From contig OMZP01000013.1 in the NCBI GenBank assembly GCA_900315585.1, positions 1-52,362 on the forward strand: DNA of 52,362 nt, in the 5' to 3' direction. Below are positions 19,541 through 26,443 of this stretch, piece by piece. Origin of the DNA: an uncultured Eubacteriales bacterium (GTDB lineage: Bacteria > Bacillota > Clostridia > Christensenellales > Aristaeellaceae). A program made the position numbers and the translations under genes. The notes under the pieces were generated by a model, which worked only from the letters and a program-made list of their open reading frames with translations, searched no databases and was not told the origin of the DNA. Position 1 is the stretch's first letter. Every line of letters begins with the position of its first letter.

Positions 19541-19726
19541 TTATGCCTCTTCAATAGCACCTACAGGGCAGCCTTCTTTGGCTTCGGCAGCGGTGTCCAG
19601 CACCTCCTCTAGCACTTCACTTTCAATAGCCACAGCGACACCCGCGTCACTCATGGAAAAGACCTCTGGGCAGGTTGCTTCGCACAGGCCGCAGCCGATG
19701 CATCCTTCATTGACGATGTACTTCAT
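19541..19726 (-). CDS. ferredoxin, single [4Fe-4S]
   Basis: A 61-residue ferredoxin: CIGCGLCEATCPE supplies three or four ligands near the N-terminus and CPVGAI near the C-terminus the remaining one, the pattern of monocluster [4Fe-4S] ferredoxins. The ATG at 19726 follows a GAGGGTAAG site; the open frame upstream overlaps the dehydrogenase gene and is not used. It is the last gene of a five-gene minus-strand operon, 13 nt after the dehydrogenase, and could carry electrons for it or for the Fe-S protein at the operon head. Confidence 0.9.
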   Translation of the reverse strand: MKYIVNEGCIGCGLCEATCPEVFSMSDAGVAVAIESEVLEEVLDTAAEAKEGCPVGAIEEA

Positions 19727-19739
19727 AGTCTTACCCTCC

Positions 19740-20777
19740 TCAAAAACATTTTTCTTTTCGTTCTTTCTTGCACCGCTCGATGTTGCCGCAGCGGTAGCAC
19801 AGTTCGTTATCACAGATACCGTCGTTTTCAAAATAGGAAAGGATGTTGCCCACCGTCGTCTCTGCGATGTTGTTCAAAGCCTCTTCTGTCAGGAAAGCCT
19901 GATGAGAGGTGACGATCACATTAGGCATGGAGATCAGGCGGGAAAGCAGGTCGTCGTTCAGAATGTGGCCTGAGCGATCCTCAAAGAAAATGTCTGCCTC
20001 CTCTTCGTAAACATCCAGACATGCTGCGCCGATTTTCCGCGCCTTGATGCCCTCCAGTAGCGCCTCCGCGTCAATAAGCCCACCTCGTGAAGTGTTGACG
20101 ATGACCACACCTTTTTTCATTTTCGCAATGGCATCCCCGCTGATCATATGCCGCGTTTCCTCTGTCAGCGGGCAATGAAGGGAGATAATGTCGCTCCGGG
20201 CGAACAGGTCATCCAGGGACACATATTCGATACCGCTGTCCTGTACAGGGAAACGGTCATAGGCAATGACATGCATCCCAAAGCCCCGGCAGATGTCAAT
20301 GAATATCCTCCCGATTTTGCCCGTGCCGATCACGCCCACGGTCTTCCCGTGAAAGTCGAATCCCGTCAGCCCGTTCAGGGAAAAGTTAAACTCCCGCGTC
20401 CGGTTATATGCCTTGTGGATGCGGCGGACGGAGGTTAGCAGCAGCGCGATGGCGTGCTCCGCCACCGCATAAGGCGAGTAAGCGGGGACATGAACGACGT
20501 GGATCTTTCCAAAGGCCGCCTGCACATCCACATTGTTGTATCCGGCAGAGCGAAGCGCGATCAGCTTTACGCCGTATTCGTACAGTTTTTCAATCACCGC
20601 GGCGTTGACGGTGTCGTTCACGAACACGCATACCGCGTCACAGCCTCTGGCCAGATCAACAGTATCCTCGTTCAGTTTGGTTTCCAGAAAGCGGAACTGC
20701 ATATCATGCAGGCCGCCATACCGTTCAAAGGACGGTTTGTCATATTCCTTCGTGTCATAAAAAGCAACCTTGATCAT
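19740..20777 (-). CDS. ldhA: D-lactate dehydrogenase-like 2-hydroxyacid dehydrogenase with Cys-rich tail
   Basis: A 345-residue NAD-dependent D-2-hydroxyacid dehydrogenase, most like fermentative D-lactate dehydrogenases. The Rossmann motif is VGVIGTGKIG; catalytic residues are Arg in VNTSRGGLID, Glu in LDVYEEE and His in TSHQAF. Substrate-loop LRSAGYNNVD is typical of LdhA. Unusually, the C-terminus ends in a cluster of five cysteines (CDNELCYRCGN, ERC, EKCF), suggesting a metal or redox site. ATG 20777 is preceded by GGAGGTG. It lies between a double cupin and a ferredoxin in a Crp/Fnr-linked operon, so expression is probably redox controlled. The substrate is not proven. Confidence 0.85.
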   Translation of the reverse strand: MIKVAFYDTKEYDKPSFERYGGLHDMQFRFLETKLNEDTVDLARGCDAVCVFVNDTVNAAVIEKLYEYGVKLIALRSAGYNNVDVQAAFGKIHVVHVPAYSPYAVAEHAIALLLTSVRRIHKAYNRTREFNFSLNGLTGFDFHGKTVGVIGTGKIGRIFIDICRGFGMHVIAYDRFPVQDSGIEYVSLDDLFARSDIISLHCPLTEETRHMISGDAIAKMKKGVVIVNTSRGGLIDAEALLEGIKARKIGAACLDVYEEEADIFFEDRSGHILNDDLLSRLISMPNVIVTSHQAFLTEEALNNIAETTVGNILSYFENDGICDNELCYRCGNIERCKKERKEKCF

Positions 20778-20819
20778 CCCATCACCTCCTCTGGGGAATC
20801 CTGTTTGCATATCAATTGC

Positions 20820-21473
20820 TTATTCAAGCGTCAGCAGCAGCGCCATTTTGAACTTCTTCACAGCCTTCACGGAATGCAGTCCTGCCTTGGCAAAATGGAA
20901 ATTCTCACCGGCCTTGATGGGATGTTCTTTGCCCTCATAGCCGATGATGCCCTCACCGTCAAGCGCAAAGATCAGCGCTTCTCCAGGTGCGGCGTGTTCG
21001 GAAAGTCCGGTGCCCTCATCAAAAGCCATGACGACAAACTTCATCTTGTCATTGTGCGCAACGTCCATATTGACAATCTTCCCGTCCACATAAGGGACAA
21101 GCTCCGCCAGCTTGAATACTTCTCCTGCCTTGATTGCTTCGTTCATGGTATCGTCCCTCCTGATCGTGATTTCGGTATAGATGGCGTATTCCGATGTGCG
21201 CATGCCCACAGGAATACCCATCGAGGTGATGATGCATTCGCCTGTATGAAGTCTTTTCGTAAATCCGCCCGCGCCATAAACCTCCATGCTGCCGCTTGCG
21301 ACGATCAGCAACTTATGGTACGGAAAGATCTCAGCGCTGATGTCCGTATTTCTTGCCAGAGAGAAATAGATAATATCATTCCCTCCGTTGTAGACAGGTT
21401 TGGAGATGGTACAGCCCGGAACTGGCGGGTTATCCGCCGCGATGGAGAAAACTTCTCCAACCTTCTCCTTCAT
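20820..21473 (-). CDS. double-cupin protein
   Basis: A 217-residue protein with two cupin barrels: residues 25-105 (HKLLIVASGSMEVYG, HTGECIITSMGIP) and 120-212 (KFVVMAFDEGTGLSEHAAPGEALIFALDGEG, IKAGENFHFAKAGLHSVKAV). The second domain keeps the metal-binding His/Glu set (SEHAAPGE and LHSV), the first looks degenerate. No substrate can be named. Its start overlaps the end of the DUF2249 gene by 4 nt, which indicates translational coupling. In this operon context it may sense or bind a small redox-related ligand; that is inference. Confidence 0.75.
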   Translation of the reverse strand: MKEKVGEVFSIAADNPPVPGCTISKPVYNGGNDIIYFSLARNTDISAEIFPYHKLLIVASGSMEVYGAGGFTKRLHTGECIITSMGIPVGMRTSEYAIYTEITIRRDDTMNEAIKAGEVFKLAELVPYVDGKIVNMDVAHNDKMKFVVMAFDEGTGLSEHAAPGEALIFALDGEGIIGYEGKEHPIKAGENFHFAKAGLHSVKAVKKFKMALLLTLE

Positions 21474-22159
21474 CCCATCACCTTCACATCCGGATTCTTT
21501 TCGCCGAACTTCTCTTTTAGCGTTTCGCAGATATCACGACGATCCTTACCTTGCTTTTCCATGTTCTTGATGGTCTTGTAGGCGGCGAACAGGGTGGACG
21601 GGCCGATCTCACTGCTGAAATACCCGATGCCCTGGTTCCAGGCCAGCAGTTCAAACACATCGTCCAGCGCTGCGCTGTCCAGCCCGTGAATGTAGGCTTT
21701 CACCAGCTCGCGGGTGGCCTGGCGCATCCGTCCCGCGCCGACCGCGTTGGTCAGGGAAAGCAGCAGCCGCATCTCGTAGGGCAGATGACGGTGCTCATCG
21801 TTCCATGTCAGATCCCAGAAGTTTACTGCGATATTGCCCAGCTTCTCATCAATCAGTGGCATGTTGGTCAGTGCCGCAGGGCGCATGGGAATGTCCTTCT
21901 CCTCCTGCTTCACTTCCACGCGGTAGAAGTACGCGTGATACTCCGCATCGCCCTTCTGCTCCGTGTAGTGCTCAAAGCCCAGTCCTTCCATGACCTCGTA
22001 CAGCGGGATGGGATCAAAACTCTGGATAATCTCCAGCCCGCCGCCAGCAGGCAGCGCCATAGCCTGCTTTTTCAGCCCCTGGAAGAAGTTGCCCTGAATG
22101 CCCCGCACGTCGATGGTTTTGAAGCTGGAAACCTGATCCTTCCAATTTGCGTAGCTCAT
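21470..22159 (-). CDS. DUF2249-domain protein with helical C-terminal domain
   Basis: A 229-residue protein. Residues 12-75 match the TusA-like DUF2249 fold (IDVRGIQGNF...GGGLEIIQSFDPIPLYEVMEGLGF), common in proteins tied to nitric oxide and anaerobic redox physiology. The helical second half (residues 105-215; PLIDEKLGNIAVNFW, HLPYEMRLLLSLTNAVGAGRMRQATRELVKAY) resembles the AhpD/carboxymuconolactone decarboxylase fold but lacks a CxxC pair. It follows the Fe-S protein by 17 nt and overlaps the cupin gene. Domain calls are from pattern recognition; the combined function is unknown. Confidence 0.65.
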   Translation of the reverse strand: MSYANWKDQVSSFKTIDVRGIQGNFFQGLKKQAMALPAGGGLEIIQSFDPIPLYEVMEGLGFEHYTEQKGDAEYHAYFYRVEVKQEEKDIPMRPAALTNMPLIDEKLGNIAVNFWDLTWNDEHRHLPYEMRLLLSLTNAVGAGRMRQATRELVKAYIHGLDSAALDDVFELLAWNQGIGYFSSEIGPSTLFAAYKTIKNMEKQGKDRRDICETLKEKFGEKNPDVKVMG

Positions 22160-22176
22160 TGTCTGGTTCTCCTCCG

Positions 22177-22893
22177 TTAATCCAGAATTCTGCCGTCGCG
22201 GGAGATGGTGACCACCTGCCAGGGGATGAACTTTCCACTGGCCTGTAAAGCGTTCTGTGCCGCCCGCTGGAGGCCGCCGCAGCAGGGCACCTCCATGCGC
22301 ACGATCGTCACGCTCTGGATGTCGTTATCCCGGATGATCGCCGTCAGCTTTTCGGTGTAATCGATATCGTCCAGCTTGGGGCAGCCGATGATGGTCACTT
22401 TGCCTCGCATGAAATCCTCGTGCATGTTGGCATAAGCATAGGCGGTACAGTCGGCAGCGATCAGCAGCTTCGCTCCGTCAAAGAAGGGAGCCTGCGTGGG
22501 CACCAGCTTGATCTGACAGGGCCACTGGGCCAGACGGGATACGGACTTGCCGACCACAGCCGGAGCGGGCGCTTCATCGCTATGGGTGAACTGCATCATT
22601 CTCGAACCCGGGCAGCCGCCTGCGGGATGCTCATGTTTCATCTCTTCCATTTTCTTCTCCTCCTGCGCCTTCTTCACGGCGCTTTCATCGTATTCCGGCG
22701 CTTCACGTTCCTCAAAAGAGATCGCCCCGGTGGGGCAGCCCGGCAGACAGTCGCCAAATCCGTCACAGAAATTCTCCCTGACCAGCTTTGCCTTGCCATT
22801 CACCATATCAATCGCGCCCTCATGGCAGGCAGACGCACACAGCCCGCAGCCATTGCACTTCTCTTCGTCAATGTGGATAATCTTGCGAACCAT
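22177..22893 (-). CDS. dicluster Fe-S protein with Cys-rich C-terminal domain
   Basis: A 238-residue protein. The N-terminus (residues 1-60) is a two-cluster ferredoxin: CNGCGLCASACHEG and CDGFGDCLPGCPTG. A charged linker (about 65-95) leads to a conserved domain with further cysteines: LIAADCTAYAYANMHEDF, IIGCPKLDDIDYTEK and MEVPCCGG. Similar proteins are widespread in anaerobes and have no assigned reaction that I know of. It is the first gene of the operon; GGAGGGATGAACG precedes ATG 22893. It probably transfers electrons or handles metals or redox sensing for the operon products. Confidence 0.8.
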   Translation of the reverse strand: MVRKIIHIDEEKCNGCGLCASACHEGAIDMVNGKAKLVRENFCDGFGDCLPGCPTGAISFEEREAPEYDESAVKKAQEEKKMEEMKHEHPAGGCPGSRMMQFTHSDEAPAPAVVGKSVSRLAQWPCQIKLVPTQAPFFDGAKLLIAADCTAYAYANMHEDFMRGKVTIIGCPKLDDIDYTEKLTAIIRDNDIQSVTIVRMEVPCCGGLQRAAQNALQASGKFIPWQVVTISRDGRILD

Positions 22894-22915
22894 CGTTCAT
22901 CCCTCCTTCGTGGTA

Positions 22916-22998
22916 CGGTCATATTATAACCGATCAAAAAGAGAAATTCTGTATCTGGAGATACACACAAATAAGATTTTTGGTGTATAATAGGATCA
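22916..22998. promoter_or_regulatory. divergent promoters sharing one Crp/Fnr-type operator
   Basis: A palindrome with perfect 7-bp arms, TGTATCT-GG-AGATACA, lies at 22950-22965. The rightward -10 is TATAAT at 22986-22991, predicting a start near 22998; the leftward -10 (ATTATA on the plus strand, 22923-22928) predicts a start near 22916. The palindrome centre is about 40.5 bp from the first and 41.5 bp from the second, the classic class II activator position of Crp/Fnr proteins. Both -35 regions are poor, as expected for activator-dependent promoters. The likely binder is the Crp/Fnr protein at 23021. Confidence 0.75.
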
Positions 22999-23020
22999 TC
23001 AATCCGAGAGGAGAACGGGC

Positions 23021-23692
23021 ATGGACTATTCTGTGTTGGAGACCAGTTCTTTGTTCAAGGGCATCCCGGCAAAAGAACTGCGGGATGACCTGGAAGCCAC
23101 CCCGCATCATATCCAATGCTATGATAAAGGCGAAACGATCTTCTTCCTGATGGAAGAGGCTTCACGCGTTGGTATTGTGCTGGAAGGCCGCGTGCAGGCG
23201 CAGAAGACCTTTCCCAACGGAAGCCAGGTGAATGTTTCCCTGCGCGGCCCGGGTGAATTGATCGGGCCCGCCGCCGTTTTCTCCGCGAACAGAGCATACC
23301 CTTGTGATGTGATCGCTGTAGAGCCCTCCACAGTGATGATGTTCCGGCGGGAAGACCTGCTCAGCCTTATGCAGAAGGATGTTCGCATTCTGGAAAACCT
23401 GATGACGGAAATCGCCTCAGCTACCTATATGCTTCAGCAGCGGCTGGAACTGATGTCTTACAACGGGATCTCGCAGAAGGCAGCTTTCTGGCTGCTGACA
23501 CAGGCAAGGCAGACCGGCAAAAATGAAATCCGAATCCCAGACTCCGTTTCCAAATGGGCCATGATGCTGAATGTTTCCCGGCCATCTTTACACAGGGAAC
23601 TGAAGAATCTGGAGTTGAGAGACATCGTTTCTTATACACCGCCTGTCATCTTGATCAAAGACGCCGTGAAACTTCAGGAGATTTTGGGGTAA
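23021..23692 (+). CDS. Crp/Fnr family transcriptional regulator
   Basis: A 223-residue regulator with a cyclic-nucleotide-like β-barrel sensor at 20-130 (ETIFFLMEEASRVGIVLEGRVQAQK, LRGPGELIGPAAVFS), a dimer helix and a C-terminal winged HTH at 150-220 (VSKWAMMLNVSRPSLHRELKNLELRDIV). Cysteines suitable for an Fnr-type Fe-S cluster are lacking at the N-terminus, so it may sense a small molecule or haem/NO instead. It is divergent from the Fe-S/DUF2249/cupin/ldhA/ferredoxin operon and shares its control palindrome, so it probably activates that operon and itself. GAGAGGAG lies before ATG 23021. Confidence 0.9.
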   Translation: MDYSVLETSSLFKGIPAKELRDDLEATPHHIQCYDKGETIFFLMEEASRVGIVLEGRVQAQKTFPNGSQVNVSLRGPGELIGPAAVFSANRAYPCDVIAVEPSTVMMFRREDLLSLMQKDVRILENLMTEIASATYMLQQRLELMSYNGISQKAAFWLLTQARQTGKNEIRIPDSVSKWAMMLNVSRPSLHRELKNLELRDIVSYTPPVILIKDAVKLQEILG

Positions 23693-23735
23693 TCCAGGCG
23701 ACTGCAACTTGTGCAACCACTTTGCTTGCAGGCAT

Positions 23736-23903
23736 CCCGTTCACATCGAGCGGGCAACCCGTCAACATCGAAAACGGGCAAGAAAGCTACTCAAACAACC
23801 AACCCGTTCACATCGAAAACAGCAACCTGTTCACATCGACGCCAGGCTGCCGTTCACATCGAGTAGAGGTGAACGGGTTGATCGACCAACCTGTCAACAT
23901 CGA
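23736..23903 (+). repeat. iteron-like array of six 14-bp motifs
   Basis: Six copies of CCYGTYMACATCGA start at 23736, 23758, 23803, 23826, 23849 (first base G) and 23890. Gaps of 22, 45, 23, 23 and 41 bp suggest a period of 22-23 bp with two missing units; an inverted partial copy (GAGGTGAACGGG) is at 23867-23878 and makes an 8-bp hairpin with the fifth copy. The core GTTCACATCGA is identical to the 3' part of the anticodon arm of the adjacent tRNA-Val. The stretch between the regulator stop and the tRNA holds no convincing gene. Confidence 0.75.
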
Positions 23904-23950
23904 AAAATGAAACCGCCTGGAAGGAAAAAGTGAAACCCCTGCCGAAGAAA

Positions 23951-23988
23951 AGACAAAAAGAAAGAAGCCTGATTTCACAAGCTTCTTC
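23951..23988 (-). terminator. terminator of tRNA-Val
   Basis: On the minus strand GAAGAAGC pairs with GCTTCTTT, followed by CTTTTTGTCTTTT. It lies directly downstream of the tRNA 3' end. Confidence 0.7.
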
Positions 23989-23993
23989 CGCGT

Positions 23994-24069
23994 TGGTGGT
24001 CGCAACAGGACTCGAACCTGTGACCCCATCGATGTGAACGATGTGCTCTACCAACTGAGCCATGCGACC
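23994..24069 (-). tRNA. tRNA-Val (anticodon CAC)
   Basis: A complete cloverleaf on the minus strand: acceptor stem GGTCGCA/TGCGACC, D arm GGCTCAGTTGGTAGAGC, anticodon arm CATCG-TTCACAT-CGATG giving anticodon CAC, T arm ACAGGTTCGAGTCCTGT, discriminator A and an encoded CCA. Length 76 nt including CCA. Confidence 0.95.
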
Positions 24070-24100
24070 ATGCTTTCTTGAACAAAGGTACCAGTAGGTA

Positions 24101-24124
24101 CTACCAACTGAGCCATGCGACCAT
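24101..24124 (-). pseudogene. tRNA-Val 5'-half remnant (24-bp direct repeat)
   Basis: This 24-bp stretch exactly repeats 24048-24071, the 5' acceptor strand and most of the D arm of the tRNA-Val gene, in the same orientation 53 bp away. The rest of the tRNA is absent. It is a partial duplication, possibly left by loss of a second tRNA or by a mobile element event. Confidence 0.8.
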
Positions 24125-24272
24125 ATGAAGCTGTTGTCTTGACGACGAGAGTTATTATAGCACGTTCGGGGAGGGTTGTCAAGGTTTTGGGAGAAATTTT
24201 TGGGAAGAGCGGGGGCGACGGCCTCCGCCGACCCTGGCGGGGCGCTGGAAGGGGCTTGCCCACGGGGGAACC

Positions 24273-24439
24273 GGACGCCATATATGGCGTCCCTACGGAT
24301 GGGCGCAGGGCTTGCAAGGGATTGATTCCTCGGCGACGCGGACGCCATGAATGGCGTCCCTACGGATGGGCGCAGGCGTTGGAAGGGGGCTTCACCGACA
24401 ACGCGGACGCCATAAATGGCGTCCCTACGGATGGGCGCG
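24273..24439. repeat. three copies of a GGACGCCAT palindromic repeat
   Basis: Copies start at about 24273, 24340 and 24405. Each has GGACGCCAT-(A/G)(T/A)-ATGGCGTCC-type inverted arms followed by CTACGGATGGGCGC. A further copy in opposite orientation lies inside the element at 41982-42090. The 24125-24466 stretch has no credible gene besides these GC-rich repeats. Confidence 0.8.
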
Positions 24440-24466
24440 TTGCATACCGCCCATCCACCGGCGTCC

Positions 24467-25573
24467 CTAGGGGCGCGGCTCGAGGGGCAGGCGCACGGCG
24501 AAGGTGGCGCCCCGGCCGGGGGCGCTGTCCACGGTCACGTCGCCGCCGCAGAGGTCCACGATGCGGCGCACGAGGGCGAGGCCCAGGCCGTTGCCCTCGG
24601 TGGCGTGGGCGGTGTCGCCCTGGTAGAACTTTTCAAACACCCGCGCGCGGGTGGCCGCGTCCATGCCGGGGCCGGCGTCGGCGACGGTCGCCACCGCCGC
24701 GCCGCCCTCCCGGCGCAGGCGCACGGTGAGGGGCGCGCCCCGGGGGGAGAACTTGATGGCGTTGCCCAGCAGGTTCACCCACACGTGATTGAGCATCTCC
24801 TCGTTGCCGAAGTACTCGATTTCCTCCAGGTCCACGTCCAGCTCCAGCGCCTTCTCGCTCCACTTGCTCTCCAGCAGCAGGATCGCCCGGCGCAGCTGCT
24901 CGTCCAGGGGGAAGGCGGCCTTGTCGGTGACGATGGTCTGGTTCTCCAGCTTGGACAGCAGCAGCACGTTGCTGGCCATGTTGGCCAGCCGGTCGGACTC
25001 GGAGACGATGATGTCCAGGTATTCCCGGCGCTGTTCGTCGGTGAGGTCGTCCCGCTCCAGCTGCTTGGCGAAGCCCCGGATGGACACGATGGGGGTCTTG
25101 AACTCGTGGGAGAAGTTGTTGATGAAATCCTTGCGGAACATCTCCAGGCCGCCCAGCTCCTCGGCCATGTCATTGAAGGAGCTGGCCAGCGCGCCCATGT
25201 CGCCGGGCACGTTCTCGTCGTCCACGCGCACGGAGAAGTCGCCCTTGCTCACCGCGTCCATGGCGTGCACCAGGTCGTCGATGGGCCGCAGCTTGCTGCG
25301 CCCGCGCCCCGCCGCCAGCATCAGTATGAACACCATCAGCAGCGTGGGCATGGCCAGCGTGCGATAGAAGGGGTTCACCAGCAGCCCGAAGAACACCAAA
25401 AAGCCGTAGGCGGCCGCGGCCATCAGCCCCGCCGTCAAAATCACGCCGCAGAGGAAGGTCCACAGCGTCATGTACAGGCTCTCCCGCCGGGGAAGGTTTC
25501 GCCGCCAGGGGCGCGGCTCCTCCCGCGGGGCGGGCAGGTTCGCCGCCTCCCGCCGCTTGAAGGGATGCTTCAA
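24467..25573 (-). CDS. two-component sensor histidine kinase
   Basis: A 368-residue membrane kinase. Two hydrophobic segments at about 36-62 and 71-88 flank almost no extracytoplasmic loop, so it may sense membrane or intracellular cues. HAMP is at 90-142, HisKA has phospho-acceptor His156 in FSHEFKTP, and the HATPase domain has the N box (NHVWVNLLGNAIKF), G1 DAGPGM and G2 GNGLGLALV. ATG 25573 overlaps the regulator stop by 4 nt. It would phosphorylate the OmpR-type regulator at 25570-26244. The inducing signal is unknown. Confidence 0.93.
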   Translation of the reverse strand: MKHPFKRREAANLPAPREEPRPWRRNLPRRESLYMTLWTFLCGVILTAGLMAAAAYGFLVFFGLLVNPFYRTLAMPTLLMVFILMLAAGRGRSKLRPIDDLVHAMDAVSKGDFSVRVDDENVPGDMGALASSFNDMAEELGGLEMFRKDFINNFSHEFKTPIVSIRGFAKQLERDDLTDEQRREYLDIIVSESDRLANMASNVLLLSKLENQTIVTDKAAFPLDEQLRRAILLLESKWSEKALELDVDLEEIEYFGNEEMLNHVWVNLLGNAIKFSPRGAPLTVRLRREGGAAVATVADAGPGMDAATRARVFEKFYQGDTAHATEGNGLGLALVRRIVDLCGGDVTVDSAPGRGATFAVRLPLEPRP

Positions 25574-26244
25574 TCCTTCTTCACCGCCTTGTAGCCCAGG
25601 CCGCGCACGGTGACGATCTCAAAGTCATCGCCGCCCCGGAAGTGGTCCCGCAGGCGGTTGATGTGCACGTCCACGGTGCGCTCGTCCGTGTCGGAGTCCA
25701 TGTCCCAGATCTCGTCCATCAGCTGCCGCCGGGTGAAGATCTTGCCGGGATAGGAAAGCAGCTTGAACAGCAGCATGAATTCCTTCTTCGGCAGGGTGCG
25801 CTCCCCCGCCGCGGTCTTCACCGACAGGGCGTCGTAGTCCAGCACGGTATTCCCCACGGTGAGCCGGTGCTCGTTGACGATGCGGCTTCGGCGCAGCAGC
25901 GCCGCGATGCGCAGGATCATCTCCTCCTCGTCCACGGGCTTGACCATGTAGTCGTCGGTGCCGATCATGAAGCCCTTGTGCTTGTCGGCGGGCTTCTCCT
26001 TGGCCGTGACCATCAGGATCGGCAGGTCGCAGCCGGATTCCCGCAGGGTCCTCGTGAACTCATAGCCGTCCATGCGGGGCATCATGATGTCCAGCACGAT
26101 CAGGTCCACGTGCTTGCGGTCCAGCAACTCCAGGGCCTCCACGCCGTCCGCGGCCAGGATGGGCTGGTAGCCGTGCTGGGTCAGCACCGCCTCCATCAGC
26201 TTGCGGGTATTCGCGTTGTCCTCGACGACCAGTATGTGGAACAT
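25570..26244 (-). CDS. OmpR/PhoB-family response regulator
   Basis: A 224-residue regulator. The receiver domain has acidic pocket EDN, phospho-acceptor Asp52 in LIVLDIMMPRMDG, and Lys in MVTAKEKP. The C-terminal winged helix (about 128-222) has LPKKEFMLLFKLLSYPGKIFTRRQLMDEIW and DERTVDVHINRLRDHF. The ATG at 26244 is set by CCGGAGGTG; the longer open frame upstream has no ribosome site and crosses a repeat. It is co-transcribed with the kinase. Targets are not evident, although the membrane gene starting at 26444 is divergent and could be one. Confidence 0.93.
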   Translation of the reverse strand: MFHILVVEDNANTRKLMEAVLTQHGYQPILAADGVEALELLDRKHVDLIVLDIMMPRMDGYEFTRTLRESGCDLPILMVTAKEKPADKHKGFMIGTDDYMVKPVDEEEMILRIAALLRRSRIVNEHRLTVGNTVLDYDALSVKTAAGERTLPKKEFMLLFKLLSYPGKIFTRRQLMDEIWDMDSDTDERTVDVHINRLRDHFRGGDDFEIVTVRGLGYKAVKKD

Positions 26245-26279
26245 GTTGCACCTCCGGAAATGGATGGAATCATATGCGC

Positions 26280-26344
26280 TCCCCAAGGCGACCTCATCCG
26301 TCTTGCCGCTGCGCGTCAATCCACCTTCCCCTGAAGGGGAAGGC
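26280..26344. repeat. dispersed repeat with CCTTCCCC hairpin
   Basis: The order GACCTCATCCG, a Cys-coding-like GCGC spacer and CCTTCCCC-TGA-AGGGGAAGG matches a second copy at 48134-48187. The arms CCTTCCCC and GGGGAAGG form a hairpin. It lies in the divergent region between the response regulator and the small membrane gene. Confidence 0.6.
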
Positions 26345-26385
26345 ATGGTTATTCTCTCACCCTCACATGAACCCATTATGAACCC

Positions 26386-26414
26386 TTGCCAAGTTTCCGC
26401 TGAAATGGTACAAT
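26386..26414 (+). promoter_or_regulatory. sigma-A-type promoter for the 26444 gene
   Basis: TTGCCA (26386-26391), 17-bp spacer, TACAAT (26409-26414). Predicted start near 26421, about 23 nt before the ATG. Confidence 0.6.
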
Positions 26415-26443
26415 CAAGGCAGTATACTATGGAGGATGAGACC

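Noticed and set aside
23554..23910. Small plus-strand gene downstream of the Crp/Fnr regulator
   Set aside because: It overlaps the regulator and its unique part is only translation of the 14-bp repeat array.
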